From assembly GCA_947565915.1 (NCBI GenBank), contig CANOHY010000064.1:1-7440 (forward strand): a stretch of DNA of 7,440 bases. Direction: 5' to 3'. Position numbers and translations under genes: made by a program. Below are positions 1 to 6,136 of the stretch, piece after piece; the first letter of the stretch is position 1; each line of letters opens with the position of its first letter. The notes beneath the pieces are model-generated. The model worked only from the letters and a program-made list of their open reading frames with translations, was not told where the DNA came from and did no database searches. Source of the DNA: an uncultured Eggerthellaceae bacterium (lineage in GTDB: Bacteria > Actinomycetota > Coriobacteriia > Coriobacteriales > Eggerthellaceae).

Positions 1-49
1 GCTGCGAAATCACCTTATTCATTTCAAGGGACGTATCCCAACGAGATAT

Positions 50-59
50 GGAGAGGAAG
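50..59 (+). promoter_or_regulatory. ribosome-binding site of pta
   Basis: The purine-rich run GGAGAGGAAG lies 4 bases before the ATG at 64. It contains GAGG and AGGA cores complementary to the 16S 3' end and supports that start codon. Confidence 0.7.
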
Positions 60-63
60 CATC

Positions 64-1053
64 ATGAGCAAGTTCTTGGATTCCGTTATCGAGCGGGCGA
101 AGAACCAGAAGAAGACGATCGTGCTTGCCGAAGGAGATGACCCGCGCACGCTCGAAGCTGCCGAAAAGGTCTTGACCAACGGCATAGCCGACCTCATCAT
201 CTTGGGCGATGCGGAGACGATCGCAGCTTCAGGGAGGAATCTCGAAGGCGCGCGCATCATCGACCCGCAATCCTTCGAGGATCGTGAGACTTTGGCAGAG
301 CAGCTCGCAGAGATCCGCAAGGCCAAGGGCATGACCTACGAGCAAGCATATGAGCTGTTGGGAGATGTGCTCTACCTTGGCGTGATGCTCGTGAAGACCG
401 GAGCCGCAGATGGCATGGTGGCTGGCGCATGCCATGCAACGGGAGACGTGCTTCGTCCAAGCTTGCAGATCATCAAGACCGAACCTGGGGCGAAGCTCGC
501 AAGCTCGTTCTTCGTCATGGTGGTGCCCGATTGCCAGTTCGGCCAAGACGGGACCTTCGTGTTCTCAGACTGTGGCCTCGAAGTTCAACCCGATGCCGAG
601 AAGCTTGCGAACATCGCCGTGAGCGCCGCCCATTCGTTCGAATCGCTTGTTGGGGGCAAGCCCATCGTTGCGCTGCTCTCCCACTCTTCCTATGGGTCTG
701 CCAAAAACGACGATGCCAGCAAGGTGGTCGAAGCTGCTGCGATCGCGCACGACCTCGCACCCGACATCCTCATCGATGGCGAGCTTCAGCTCGATGCGGC
801 CATCGTGCCTGAGGTGGGAACATCGAAGGCTCCGGATTCACCTGTTGCAGGAAAGGCGAACACTCTCATCTTCCCCGACCTGGATGCAGGGAACATTGGA
901 TACAAGCTGGTGCAGCGCCTTGCGAAAGCCGAGGCCTATGGCCCCATCACGCAGGGTTTGGCCGCACCGGTCAACGACCTTTCCCGCGGCTGCAATGCCG
1001 ATGACATCTACGGCGTGATCGCCATCACTGCCGTTCAGGCGCAAGGCCGCTAG
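64..1053 (+). CDS. pta: phosphate acetyltransferase (phosphotransacetylase)
   Basis: Transfers the acetyl group of acetyl-CoA to phosphate, giving acetyl phosphate and CoA. It is a cytosolic enzyme and the first step of acetate formation, or of acetate activation in reverse. The 329 residues match the short, single-domain Pta class, with no N-terminal DRTGG/regulatory extension. Family signatures visible in order: TGAADGMVAGA (112-122), a SDCG segment (168-171), GSAK (211-214), DGELQLDAAIVP (238-249), SPVAGKANTLIFPDL (259-273), and KAEAYGPITQGLA (288-300) followed by NDLSRGC (304-310). Ser307-Arg308 are the family's CoA/phosphate-site pair. The ATG at 64 is preceded by a GA-rich ribosome-binding stretch (GGAGAGGAAG, 50-59) and gives the standard N terminus. 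Its usual partner ackA lies immediately downstream but on the opposite strand. Only 63 bases of upstream sequence are present, and I could not identify a promoter in them. The assignment is firm. Confidence 0.97.
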   Translation: MSKFLDSVIERAKNQKKTIVLAEGDDPRTLEAAEKVLTNGIADLIILGDAETIAASGRNLEGARIIDPQSFEDRETLAEQLAEIRKAKGMTYEQAYELLGDVLYLGVMLVKTGAADGMVAGACHATGDVLRPSLQIIKTEPGAKLASSFFVMVVPDCQFGQDGTFVFSDCGLEVQPDAEKLANIAVSAAHSFESLVGGKPIVALLSHSSYGSAKNDDASKVVEAAAIAHDLAPDILIDGELQLDAAIVPEVGTSKAPDSPVAGKANTLIFPDLDAGNIGYKLVQRLAKAEAYGPITQGLAAPVNDLSRGCNADDIYGVIAITAVQAQGR

Positions 1054-1089
1054 GAAGCTTCTTCGAAGCAGCATCCCAGATTGCAGAGA

Positions 1090-1123
1090 ACGAGGGGCAT
1101 CGCGCGCAAGCGATGCCCCTCGT
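1090..1123. terminator. perfect 14-bp hairpin between convergent pta and ackA, likely bidirectional terminator
   Basis: The left arm ACGAGGGGCATCGC (1090-1103) is exactly complementary to the right arm (1110-1123), with a 6-base loop GCGCAA. It lies 36 bases after the pta stop and 24 bases beyond the ackA stop, so it can serve both genes. Neither side has a real U-tract; the ackA side has only a short pyrimidine run, TTCTCT. It may therefore block read-through or stabilise 3' ends rather than act as a textbook intrinsic terminator. Confidence 0.72.
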
Positions 1124-1147
1124 GCATTCCATCAAAGGCAATCGGCG

Positions 1148-2338
1148 CTAGGAAACGAGTGCAGCGGTATCGCGCGCGATGGCAATCTCCTCATTGGTAG
1201 GAATCACCATGATGCTTACCTTGGAATCGGGGGTCGATATCACCCGCTCCCCTGAACCGTCTTCGTTGGCAGCCTGGTCGAGCACGATGCCAAGCTTCTC
1301 GAGGCCCGAAAGCGCCATGCTGCGCACCAGAGCGCTGTTCTCGCCAATGCCGCCGGCCAATACGATGCAATCTACGCCACCCATCAGCGCAAGGTATTGC
1401 CCGATGTGCTTCTTGATGCTTCGCGCGAACATCTCAAGTGCCAATTTCGCACGCTCGTCACCTTGGGACGCCAGCCCTTCTACCGTGCGAAGGTCGTTGC
1501 TCGCGCCCGAAACGCCCAGCAAGCCCGACTGCTTGTTCATGATGTCGTCCATCTGCTGGGGCGTGAAGCCCTCCTTGTCCATCAGGTACGTAACTATGGC
1601 GGGGTCGACTGCGCCGCAGCGCGTGCCCATCATCAGCCCATCGAGCGGCGTGAGCCCCATGGAGGTATCTGCCACCTTGCCATGGTCGATGGCCGTGATA
1701 GAGCAGCCGTTTCCCAGATGGCAGGTAATCAGCTGAAGCTCATCGAGGCTCTTGCCTAACTTCTCGGCCGCAAGTTGGGAAATGTAACGATGCGAGGTGC
1801 CATGGGCGCCGTAGCGCTTGATGGCATGCTTCTCGCAAAGCTCCAAGGGAAGCGGATAGTTGCGCGCCGCCTCGGGCAAGCTGGCAAAGAACGCAGAATC
1901 GAACACCGTAACCATGGGCGTATCGGGCATATGGCTCATGCATCCGCGAATGCCCTGAATAGCAGCCTTGTTATGCAAGGGCGATAGCTGCGCGAGCTCA
2001 TCGATCTTCACTATGACCTCTTCGTCTACGATTACCGAACGATCGAAGTAGCTACCTCCCTGCACCACGCGATGCCCCACTGCATCGATCTGCTCGAGTG
2101 AGTCGATTGCTTTGCCCTCGCCTTCCGTGAGCGCATTCAGCACGAGGCCCACAGCGAAATCGTGATCGGGAATGGGAAGATTCTCTACCGTCTCCTTGCC
2201 CATGGTGGAATGCTTGAAGATGCCATCGTCGGTGCCCACGCGCTCGCAAAGACCCTTGGCGATGACCTCGCCTGCACCCACATCGATCAATTGGTACTTG
2301 AGAGAAGACGAACCTGCATTGATCACCAAAACGTTCAT
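1148..2338 (-). CDS. ackA: acetate kinase
   Basis: Converts acetyl phosphate plus ADP to acetate plus ATP (reversible). It is a cytosolic ASKHA-fold enzyme that completes the pathway begun by Pta. The 396 residues are the normal family length. Visible signatures: VLVINAGSSSLKYQL at the N terminus (Asn7, Ser10, Ser12), GHR with Arg90, FDSAF with Asp147, YGAHGTSH with His179, CHLGNG (His207), DTSMGLTPLDGLMMGTR ending in Arg240, and TNEEIAIARDT near the C terminus (Glu383/384). The known catalytic Asn, Arg, Asp, His, Arg and Glu are thus all present. Two usually conserved positions differ: Gln replaces the His of the VVHGG motif (residue 93), and Phe replaces the final His of FDTAFH (residue 151). 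An in-frame ATG exists 13 codons upstream at 2377. I chose 2338 because it gives the family N terminus and has GAAAGGG five bases before it. Confidence 0.97.
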   Translation of the reverse strand: MNVLVINAGSSSLKYQLIDVGAGEVIAKGLCERVGTDDGIFKHSTMGKETVENLPIPDHDFAVGLVLNALTEGEGKAIDSLEQIDAVGHRVVQGGSYFDRSVIVDEEVIVKIDELAQLSPLHNKAAIQGIRGCMSHMPDTPMVTVFDSAFFASLPEAARNYPLPLELCEKHAIKRYGAHGTSHRYISQLAAEKLGKSLDELQLITCHLGNGCSITAIDHGKVADTSMGLTPLDGLMMGTRCGAVDPAIVTYLMDKEGFTPQQMDDIMNKQSGLLGVSGASNDLRTVEGLASQGDERAKLALEMFARSIKKHIGQYLALMGGVDCIVLAGGIGENSALVRSMALSGLEKLGIVLDQAANEDGSGERVISTPDSKVSIMVIPTNEEIAIARDTAALVS

Positions 2339-2343
2339 ACTGA

Positions 2344-2350
2344 CCCTTTC
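2344..2350 (-). promoter_or_regulatory. ribosome-binding site that fixes the ackA start
   Basis: Read on the - strand this is GAAAGGG, five bases before the ATG at 2338. It supports that start over the in-frame ATG at 2377, which would add 13 residues ahead of the conserved acetate kinase N terminus. Confidence 0.65.
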
Positions 2351-2411
2351 GTCGAAAGCGGCTATGACGTCGAGCATCTAAGCATGCGATGTGTTTGAGG
2401 TCTCCACGGCC

Positions 2412-2417
2412 ATTCTA
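2412..2417 (-). promoter_or_regulatory. candidate -10 element upstream of ackA
   Basis: On the - strand the hexamer TAGAAT differs by one base from TATAAT and would give a leader of roughly 65 bases before ackA. No good -35 sits 16-18 bases upstream; the nearest TTG-type hexamer (TTGCTG) is only 14 bases away. The 170-base gap between xseB and ackA is the obvious place for an ackA promoter, but this element is only a candidate. Read-through from the xseAB operon is the alternative. Confidence 0.25.
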
Positions 2418-2508
2418 GCGCGTTGGACACGCAGCAAGCACGCGAATCGTACTATTCTCGCTTCGGGCCCGAGAGGCATGGCTCCTTTTTCAAATCTGGT
2501 GATGGAGG

Positions 2509-2760
2509 TCAGGAAAGCGTGGAGTCGCGCACCTCGTCTTCCTTCTCGCCCGACAGCTCTCCCATCAATTGCGTGACCTTCTGCTCGGCACCCTCAAGCC
2601 GCTGTTGCAAAGCTGCAAGCAGGCCCACGCCACGCTCGTAGAGCTTCAAGCTTTCCTCTAGCTCAAGCGTGTTTCCCTCAAGCTGCGCCACAATGCCATC
2701 CAGCTCTGCCATCGCTTCGCGAAAGCTGAGCTCTTCGATGGGCTTCAAAGCCTCGTCCAT
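2509..2760 (-). CDS. xseB: exodeoxyribonuclease VII small subunit
   Basis: Small subunit of exonuclease VII, which degrades single-stranded DNA from either end into short oligonucleotides. Several XseB copies bind one XseA to form the active enzyme in the cytoplasm. The 83 residues are typical of the family (about 60-85). The diagnostic helical pattern is clear: SFREAMAELDGIVAQLEGN (12-30), LELEESLKLYERGVGL (32-47), then LEGAEQKV (55-62), a two-helix antiparallel coiled-coil design. The acidic, variable tail (GEKEDEVRDS) is ordinary. The start at 2760 is preceded by GGGAGGG and lies 9 bases after the xseA stop, so the ribosome-binding site overlaps the end of xseA and the two are cotranscribed. 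No convincing terminator follows the stop. Confidence 0.95.
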   Translation of the reverse strand: MDEALKPIEELSFREAMAELDGIVAQLEGNTLELEESLKLYERGVGLLAALQQRLEGAEQKVTQLMGELSGEKEDEVRDSTLS

Positions 2761-2769
2761 GTGCCCTCC

Positions 2770-4080
2770 CTAGAACACTTCGGCCGGTTCGATGCTTTGG
2801 GCAGCCCGAACCTCGCAATCGATCACACCGTCAGAGACCGCCACGTGCAAGTCTTCCCCTACGCGCACCTGCGCAATGTGCGATACCACATCTCCGTCAC
2901 CAGTTCGCGCTATGGAATATCCACGTGCAAGCACGCCCAAAGGCGATAGGTCGCTCAAGCGCGCTGCACCTTGGCACATCGCATAGCGATAGCGATTCAA
3001 CATAACCCCTCCAACTGCGCGCAGGCGCGCCCTAAAACCCGCAAGCGCCTGTTTTCTCAGCTCAAGCTGGCGGGGCAATGCAGCTTGCAAGCGCATGGAT
3101 GCCTCATCGATCCATTGCGCTTCCATCTGGAAGAGCGCCATGGGGTCTTGGAAGATTGCCTTGTCGGCAATACGAGCGAGATGGTCGCGCGTGCGCTCCA
3201 GACGTCTCGAGAAGATGTGCGAGAGTTGCTGCGCAGCTGCGCACAGGGAGGCGTCGAGCGACTCCGATGATGGGCTCACTGCCTCGGCAGCAGCCGTTGG
3301 CGTAGAAGCGCGCATGTCCGACACCATATCTGCGATAGAGGTGTCAACCTCATGCCCGATGCCCGTAACCACAGGCACGCTGCACGCTGCTATCGCGCGA
3401 GCTAGCTGCTCGTCGTTGAAGGGCATCATGTCCTCGAACGAACCGCCTCCGCGCACCACTAGGATAACCTCAGCACCAGCAGCCTCAACGCTACGAAGGC
3501 CTGCCACGATGCCCTCTGCAGCATGAGCACCTTCAACGGGCACGCCAGCAAGCAGCACCTCTGCCACGGGGAAGCGCCTACGAAGGGTGCGCAGCACATC
3601 GTGCACGGCCGCACTGCGCGGCGAGGTCACAAGCCCGATGCGCTCAGGGAAGGCAGGAATGGCACGCTTGCGCGCTTGGTCGGTGAGCCCTTCGGCTTGC
3701 AGCCTCTTCGCAAGATTCGCAACGCGCATGCGCAGCTCGCCCTCGCCCGATAGCGCAAGGGAGAACACTTCGAAATTCATGCGTCCTTTAGGGGCATAGA
3801 TCGTGAAGCGACCTGTCAAGCGCACAAGTTGCCCAACTGCAAGGTCGATTCCCGATGCGACGTAGCGGTTGTTCCACATCATGCACGAAAGGCTTGCTGC
3901 TTCATCCTTAACTGTGAAATAAGCAGCTTTGTAGCCTGGGCGAATGGAAACTTCCGACACTTCGCCGATCATGGTCACAACCATCGATTCCAAGCTCTTC
4001 TTGGCAAGGCCCACAGCCGCAGAAACGCTCAGCGCCTGGTCTTGATCGTTTTCCCCAGATGAATCAATCGGTTGTGCCAT
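2770..4080 (-). CDS. xseA: exodeoxyribonuclease VII large subunit
   Basis: Catalytic subunit of exonuclease VII, which acts on single-stranded DNA in repair and recombination. It has 436 residues, against about 400-460 in the family. An N-terminal OB-fold nucleic-acid-binding domain spans about 17-112. The catalytic domain follows with GLVTSPRSAAVHDVL (149-163), VRGGGSFEDMMPFND (209-223), GIGHEVDTSIAD (240-251) and MRASTPTAAAE (256-266); these are the family's hallmark motifs. A long helical region (about 270-375) leads to the C-terminal LARGYSIAR element near 385. The ATG at 4080 is 2 bases after the stop of the metallopeptidase gene, and I see no Shine-Dalgarno before it, so translational coupling to the upstream gene is likely. 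Met33 is too late to be the start because it would remove the first OB-fold segment. Confidence 0.96.
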   Translation of the reverse strand: MAQPIDSSGENDQDQALSVSAAVGLAKKSLESMVVTMIGEVSEVSIRPGYKAAYFTVKDEAASLSCMMWNNRYVASGIDLAVGQLVRLTGRFTIYAPKGRMNFEVFSLALSGEGELRMRVANLAKRLQAEGLTDQARKRAIPAFPERIGLVTSPRSAAVHDVLRTLRRRFPVAEVLLAGVPVEGAHAAEGIVAGLRSVEAAGAEVILVVRGGGSFEDMMPFNDEQLARAIAACSVPVVTGIGHEVDTSIADMVSDMRASTPTAAAEAVSPSSESLDASLCAAAQQLSHIFSRRLERTRDHLARIADKAIFQDPMALFQMEAQWIDEASMRLQAALPRQLELRKQALAGFRARLRAVGGVMLNRYRYAMCQGAARLSDLSPLGVLARGYSIARTGDGDVVSHIAQVRVGEDLHVAVSDGVIDCEVRAAQSIEPAEVF

Positions 4081-4082
4081 GA

Positions 4083-4739
4083 TCAGTCGTCACGCGCGTT
4101 CACCAGATAGAGAAGCTGGAGGATCGATGCCAGCGCAGCAGCCACATAGGTCAGCGCGCAGGCGCGCAAGACCGAGAACGATGCCGTGACCTCACCTTGT
4201 GGCACGCCAAGCGTTTTGATGTAATCCATGGCCCTATGCGAGGCGTTGAATTCGACGGGAAGGGTGACCAATTGGAATAGCACCACGATCGCATACAGGA
4301 TGATGGCGATGTTCACGAGCGAGAGCAGATTCATGATGATGCCCAGGATGAGGATGAAGACCCAAGCATTCGAGGCAATGTTCACCACGGGAACCACTGC
4401 ACCGCGAATCTTCATAGGCGTATAGTCGGTTGCATATTGGCAAGCGTGGCCCGCTTCATGACAAGCAGTGGCGATAGCTGTGACGGATGAGCGCTCGAAG
4501 ACGCTCGGCGAAAGCGAAATGGAATTGCTGCGCGGATCGAAATGATCGTTTCCTTCGGCACCGCGCTTGATGCTCACCCCATAGACCCCATGGAAGCGCA
4601 GCATGTTCTCGGCTGCTTGCGCTCCAGTGATGTTGGTCGAAGAGCGAACTCCCGAGTACTTCTTGAGCTTATGGTTTACATAGCCAGACGCTGCTAAGCC
4701 AATAACCAGGGTGACTATGATGAGCATCCAATAGCTCAT
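4083..4739 (-). CDS. YugP-like membrane zinc metallopeptidase
   Basis: Predicted integral-membrane neutral zinc metallopeptidase of the family that includes Bacillus subtilis YugP (zinc_peptidase_2). Its physiological substrate is not known to me. The 218 residues include an N-terminal hydrophobic segment (about 3-20), a cytosol- or periphery-facing region with DHFDP (65-69) and ISLSPSVF (74-81), the zinc-binding HEAGH motif at 94-98 with catalytic Glu95, two adjacent hydrophobic segments (about 116-136 and 140-160), a VEFNAS motif whose Glu163 is the probable third zinc ligand, and a last hydrophobic helix (about 193-213). The start at 4739 has AAAGGAAAG just upstream. It is the first gene of a tight cluster with xseA and xseB. 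The family assignment is firm; why it is joined to exonuclease VII is not evident. Confidence 0.9.
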   Translation of the reverse strand: MSYWMLIIVTLVIGLAASGYVNHKLKKYSGVRSSTNITGAQAAENMLRFHGVYGVSIKRGAEGNDHFDPRSNSISLSPSVFERSSVTAIATACHEAGHACQYATDYTPMKIRGAVVPVVNIASNAWVFILILGIIMNLLSLVNIAIILYAIVVLFQLVTLPVEFNASHRAMDYIKTLGVPQGEVTASFSVLRACALTYVAAALASILQLLYLVNARDD

Positions 4740-4767
4740 GGCTCTTTCCTTTCACGAGACCAAGCCA

Positions 4768-4773
4768 ATTATA
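4768..4773 (-). promoter_or_regulatory. consensus -10 box for the metallopeptidase-xseA-xseB operon
   Basis: On the - strand this is a perfect TATAAT, 28 bases before the metallopeptidase ATG, placing a start site near 4761 and a leader of about 20 bases. The -35 position (GAGCCG or neighbours, around 4790-4796) does not resemble TTGACA, so the promoter may be weak or activator-dependent. Its placement directly in front of the first gene of the cluster supports the call. Confidence 0.5.
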
Positions 4774-4852
4774 TGACCAAGTTCTCTTGCGGCTCGGATG
4801 TCTCGGCACAACCTACCGCCAATCCACAACATCATTACGAAACCGTCATGTG

Positions 4853-4891
4853 GGGCGTTCGCCTCTCCTTGTCGGGCAAAGAGAAACGCCC
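4853..4891 (-). terminator. large hairpin downstream of ribonuclease D
   Basis: It begins 24 bases after the rnd stop. GGGCGTT (4853-4859) pairs with AACGCCC (4885-4891). Inside or competing with it, 4860-4871 pairs with 4877-4888 around a 5-base loop. In - strand RNA that inner helix is 12 continuous pairs, including three G-U wobbles. In + strand RNA the same wobbles become A-C mismatches, so the fold favours - strand transcription, as expected for the end of the rnd transcript. There is no U-tract, so it could be a transcript-stabilising 3' structure or a Rho-type boundary instead of an intrinsic terminator. Confidence 0.45.
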
Positions 4892-4914
4892 AGGCTAAGA
4901 TGCGCTCGGGTGGT

Positions 4915-6057
4915 TCAAGGCGTTTCCACTAGGGGTTTGCCAGCCTCGATGCGAAGCCTCGTTCTGCCCTCGAGCAAATCCCGCAGGTCGTTTCCTATGA
5001 GCTCCCGACGCCAGCCCTTCATCACATTGGCATCCTTGTAATGGCCACGAGCGATCTCCGTAAGATCGCTATGGCTCGCAAGCGTGGGCACTGCGATATC
5101 GTTTTGCTGAGCGCACATGTGCACGAGCGCCATCAACATGTCCACCTGCACATCCACGTTCGCCTCGTTGCGATTTGCGTTGACTATCTCTGGCCATGCG
5201 CTAGGCGGCGAGTCGAGAGCCGAGCACACCAGCTCTACGATCTGACGAGCATCGCGCGTGCTTACGCGCTCGCGCACGCCCCTCACCATGAACAGATCAT
5301 CGATGGTGCGCGGCTCGCGCTTGCAAGCCTCAACGATCTGCTCATCGGTGAGCACCCATTTTCGTGGGATATTTCGCGTGCGTGCTGCTATCTCACGCCA
5401 AGCGGCAAGCTCGCGAGCAACAGCCATCTGCCTTTGATTCAGCTGCGTCACATGCTTCAGCCGCCTGAAGCGCTCGCGTTCGTCCTCTTGGTAGGTCTCC
5501 ACCAGCGTGAGAGGTTCCAGCTCTGCATCAAGCCAGCTCAAACGCCCTTTTTCTTCAAGCTCGCTCGTCATTGCCTCATACATCTGCGGCAGATAGATCA
5601 CATCTTCGCGAGCATAGGACAGCTGAGATTCGCTCAAAGGGCGCGCTGACCAGTCGGTGAACGAGTCCATCTTCTTCAGGCGCACTCCGCATACAGAATG
5701 CACCAGCGCGCCATAGCCCACTTGCTGCAAGCGCCCTAGCAGAGCTGCCGCCACCTGAGTGTCGAAGAGCGGCTGGGGAATGCACCCTATCTCGTAGAAG
5801 ATGATCTCGATATCCTGGCGACCAGAATGGAACACCTTCATGATGCCCTCGTCGAGCAGCAATGGCTTGAGCACCGTGAGGTCTTCAACGGCGAAGGGAT
5901 CCACCACAACATCTTCGTCATCGGTTGCCATTTGCAACAGGCACAGCTTCGGATAATAGGTCTTCTCCCGAAGGAATTCCGTATCGATTGCAAGAACATG
6001 CGATGAGCGCGAGCGTTCCACGAATGCCTCAAGCTCGCTCTGCGAGGCTATGTACAT
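4915..6057 (-). CDS. rnd: ribonuclease D (3'-5' exoribonuclease with HRDC domain)
   Basis: A DEDDy-type 3'-5' exoribonuclease that trims the 3' ends of tRNA precursors and other small structured RNAs in the cytoplasm. It has 380 residues, about the usual length. The exonuclease domain covers about 1-170. ExoI is LAIDTEF (Asp25, Glu27). ExoII is FHSGRQDIE (Asp82). ExoIII is YAREDV (Tyr148, Asp152). The DSFTDWSARPLSE segment (131-143) precedes ExoIII as in other RNase D proteins. An HRDC domain follows at about 205-280 (LNQRQMAVARELAAWRE through TRDARQIVELV), and a second, weaker HRDC-like helical region reaches the C terminus. All four metal-binding acidic residues and the tyrosine are intact. 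The start at 6057 has GGAG seven bases upstream and gives the standard N terminus. The gene is probably transcribed alone, divergently from the lipid kinase. Confidence 0.95.
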   Translation of the reverse strand: MYIASQSELEAFVERSRSSHVLAIDTEFLREKTYYPKLCLLQMATDDEDVVVDPFAVEDLTVLKPLLLDEGIMKVFHSGRQDIEIIFYEIGCIPQPLFDTQVAAALLGRLQQVGYGALVHSVCGVRLKKMDSFTDWSARPLSESQLSYAREDVIYLPQMYEAMTSELEEKGRLSWLDAELEPLTLVETYQEDERERFRRLKHVTQLNQRQMAVARELAAWREIAARTRNIPRKWVLTDEQIVEACKREPRTIDDLFMVRGVRERVSTRDARQIVELVCSALDSPPSAWPEIVNANRNEANVDVQVDMLMALVHMCAQQNDIAVPTLASHSDLTEIARGHYKDANVMKGWRRELIGNDLRDLLEGRTRLRIEAGKPLVETP

Positions 6058-6079
6058 ATGAAAACTCCAGTAGGTTATC

Positions 6080-6128
6080 TTGTCTAATGAACTATCATCT
6101 TATAACAAAGTTCGGCACTGCGAGCCAA
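6080..6128. promoter_or_regulatory. overlapping divergent promoters for rnd (-) and the lipid kinase (+)
   Basis: The 79-base gap between the two starts contains a palindromic TTATAA core (6100-6105) readable as a -10 in both directions. On the - strand, TTGGCT (6123-6128) is 18 bases from TATAAG (6099-6104), with rnd beginning about 40 bases downstream. On the + strand, TTGTCT (6080-6085) is 15 bases from TATAAC (6101-6106), with the kinase ATG at 6137 about 25 bases past the predicted start site. The spacings are slightly off optimum and the -35 matches are partial, so this is a reasoned prediction. Confidence 0.42.
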
Positions 6129-6131
6129 GGA
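6127..6131 (+). promoter_or_regulatory. ribosome-binding site that fixes the lipid kinase start
   Basis: AAGGA ends five bases before the ATG at 6137. The competing upstream TTG at 6080 has no comparable site and overlaps the predicted -35 element. Confidence 0.6.
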
Positions 6132-6136
6132 CACCC

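Noticed and set aside
28..39. Small inverted repeat GGGA-CGTA-TCCC upstream of pta
   Set aside because: Only four pairs around a four-base loop; expected by chance and not placed like an operator I can recognise.
1057..1069. GCTTC-TTC-GAAGC mini-hairpin just after the pta stop
   Set aside because: Five pairs with a three-base loop; much weaker than the 14-bp stem that follows and needing no separate explanation.
1467..1480. A 14-base direct match, GACGCCAGCCCTTC, also present at 5007-5020
   Set aside because: Both copies lie inside unrelated coding sequences, and no extension, third copy or flanking structure is seen; chance is the simplest explanation.
1179..1736. A 185-codon + strand frame inside acetate kinase
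   Set aside because: The acetate kinase motifs are continuous on the other strand, and this frame has low-complexity Ser/Pro/Met composition and no family features.
2456..2474. Possible terminator after xseB (TCTCG paired with CGAGA)
   Set aside because: Five pairs around a nine-base loop and no following T-run on the - strand; too weak to call.
4740..4914. Possible small RNA or short gene between the metallopeptidase and rnd
   Set aside because: The space is accounted for by the rnd 3' hairpin and the metallopeptidase promoter; I see no short frame with a ribosome-binding site and no known RNA fold.
5041..5649. A 202-codon open frame on the + strand inside ribonuclease D
   Set aside because: It is also codon-in-register antisense to a confidently identified gene. 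The His- and Leu-rich translation resembles no protein, and there is no ribosome-binding site of note.
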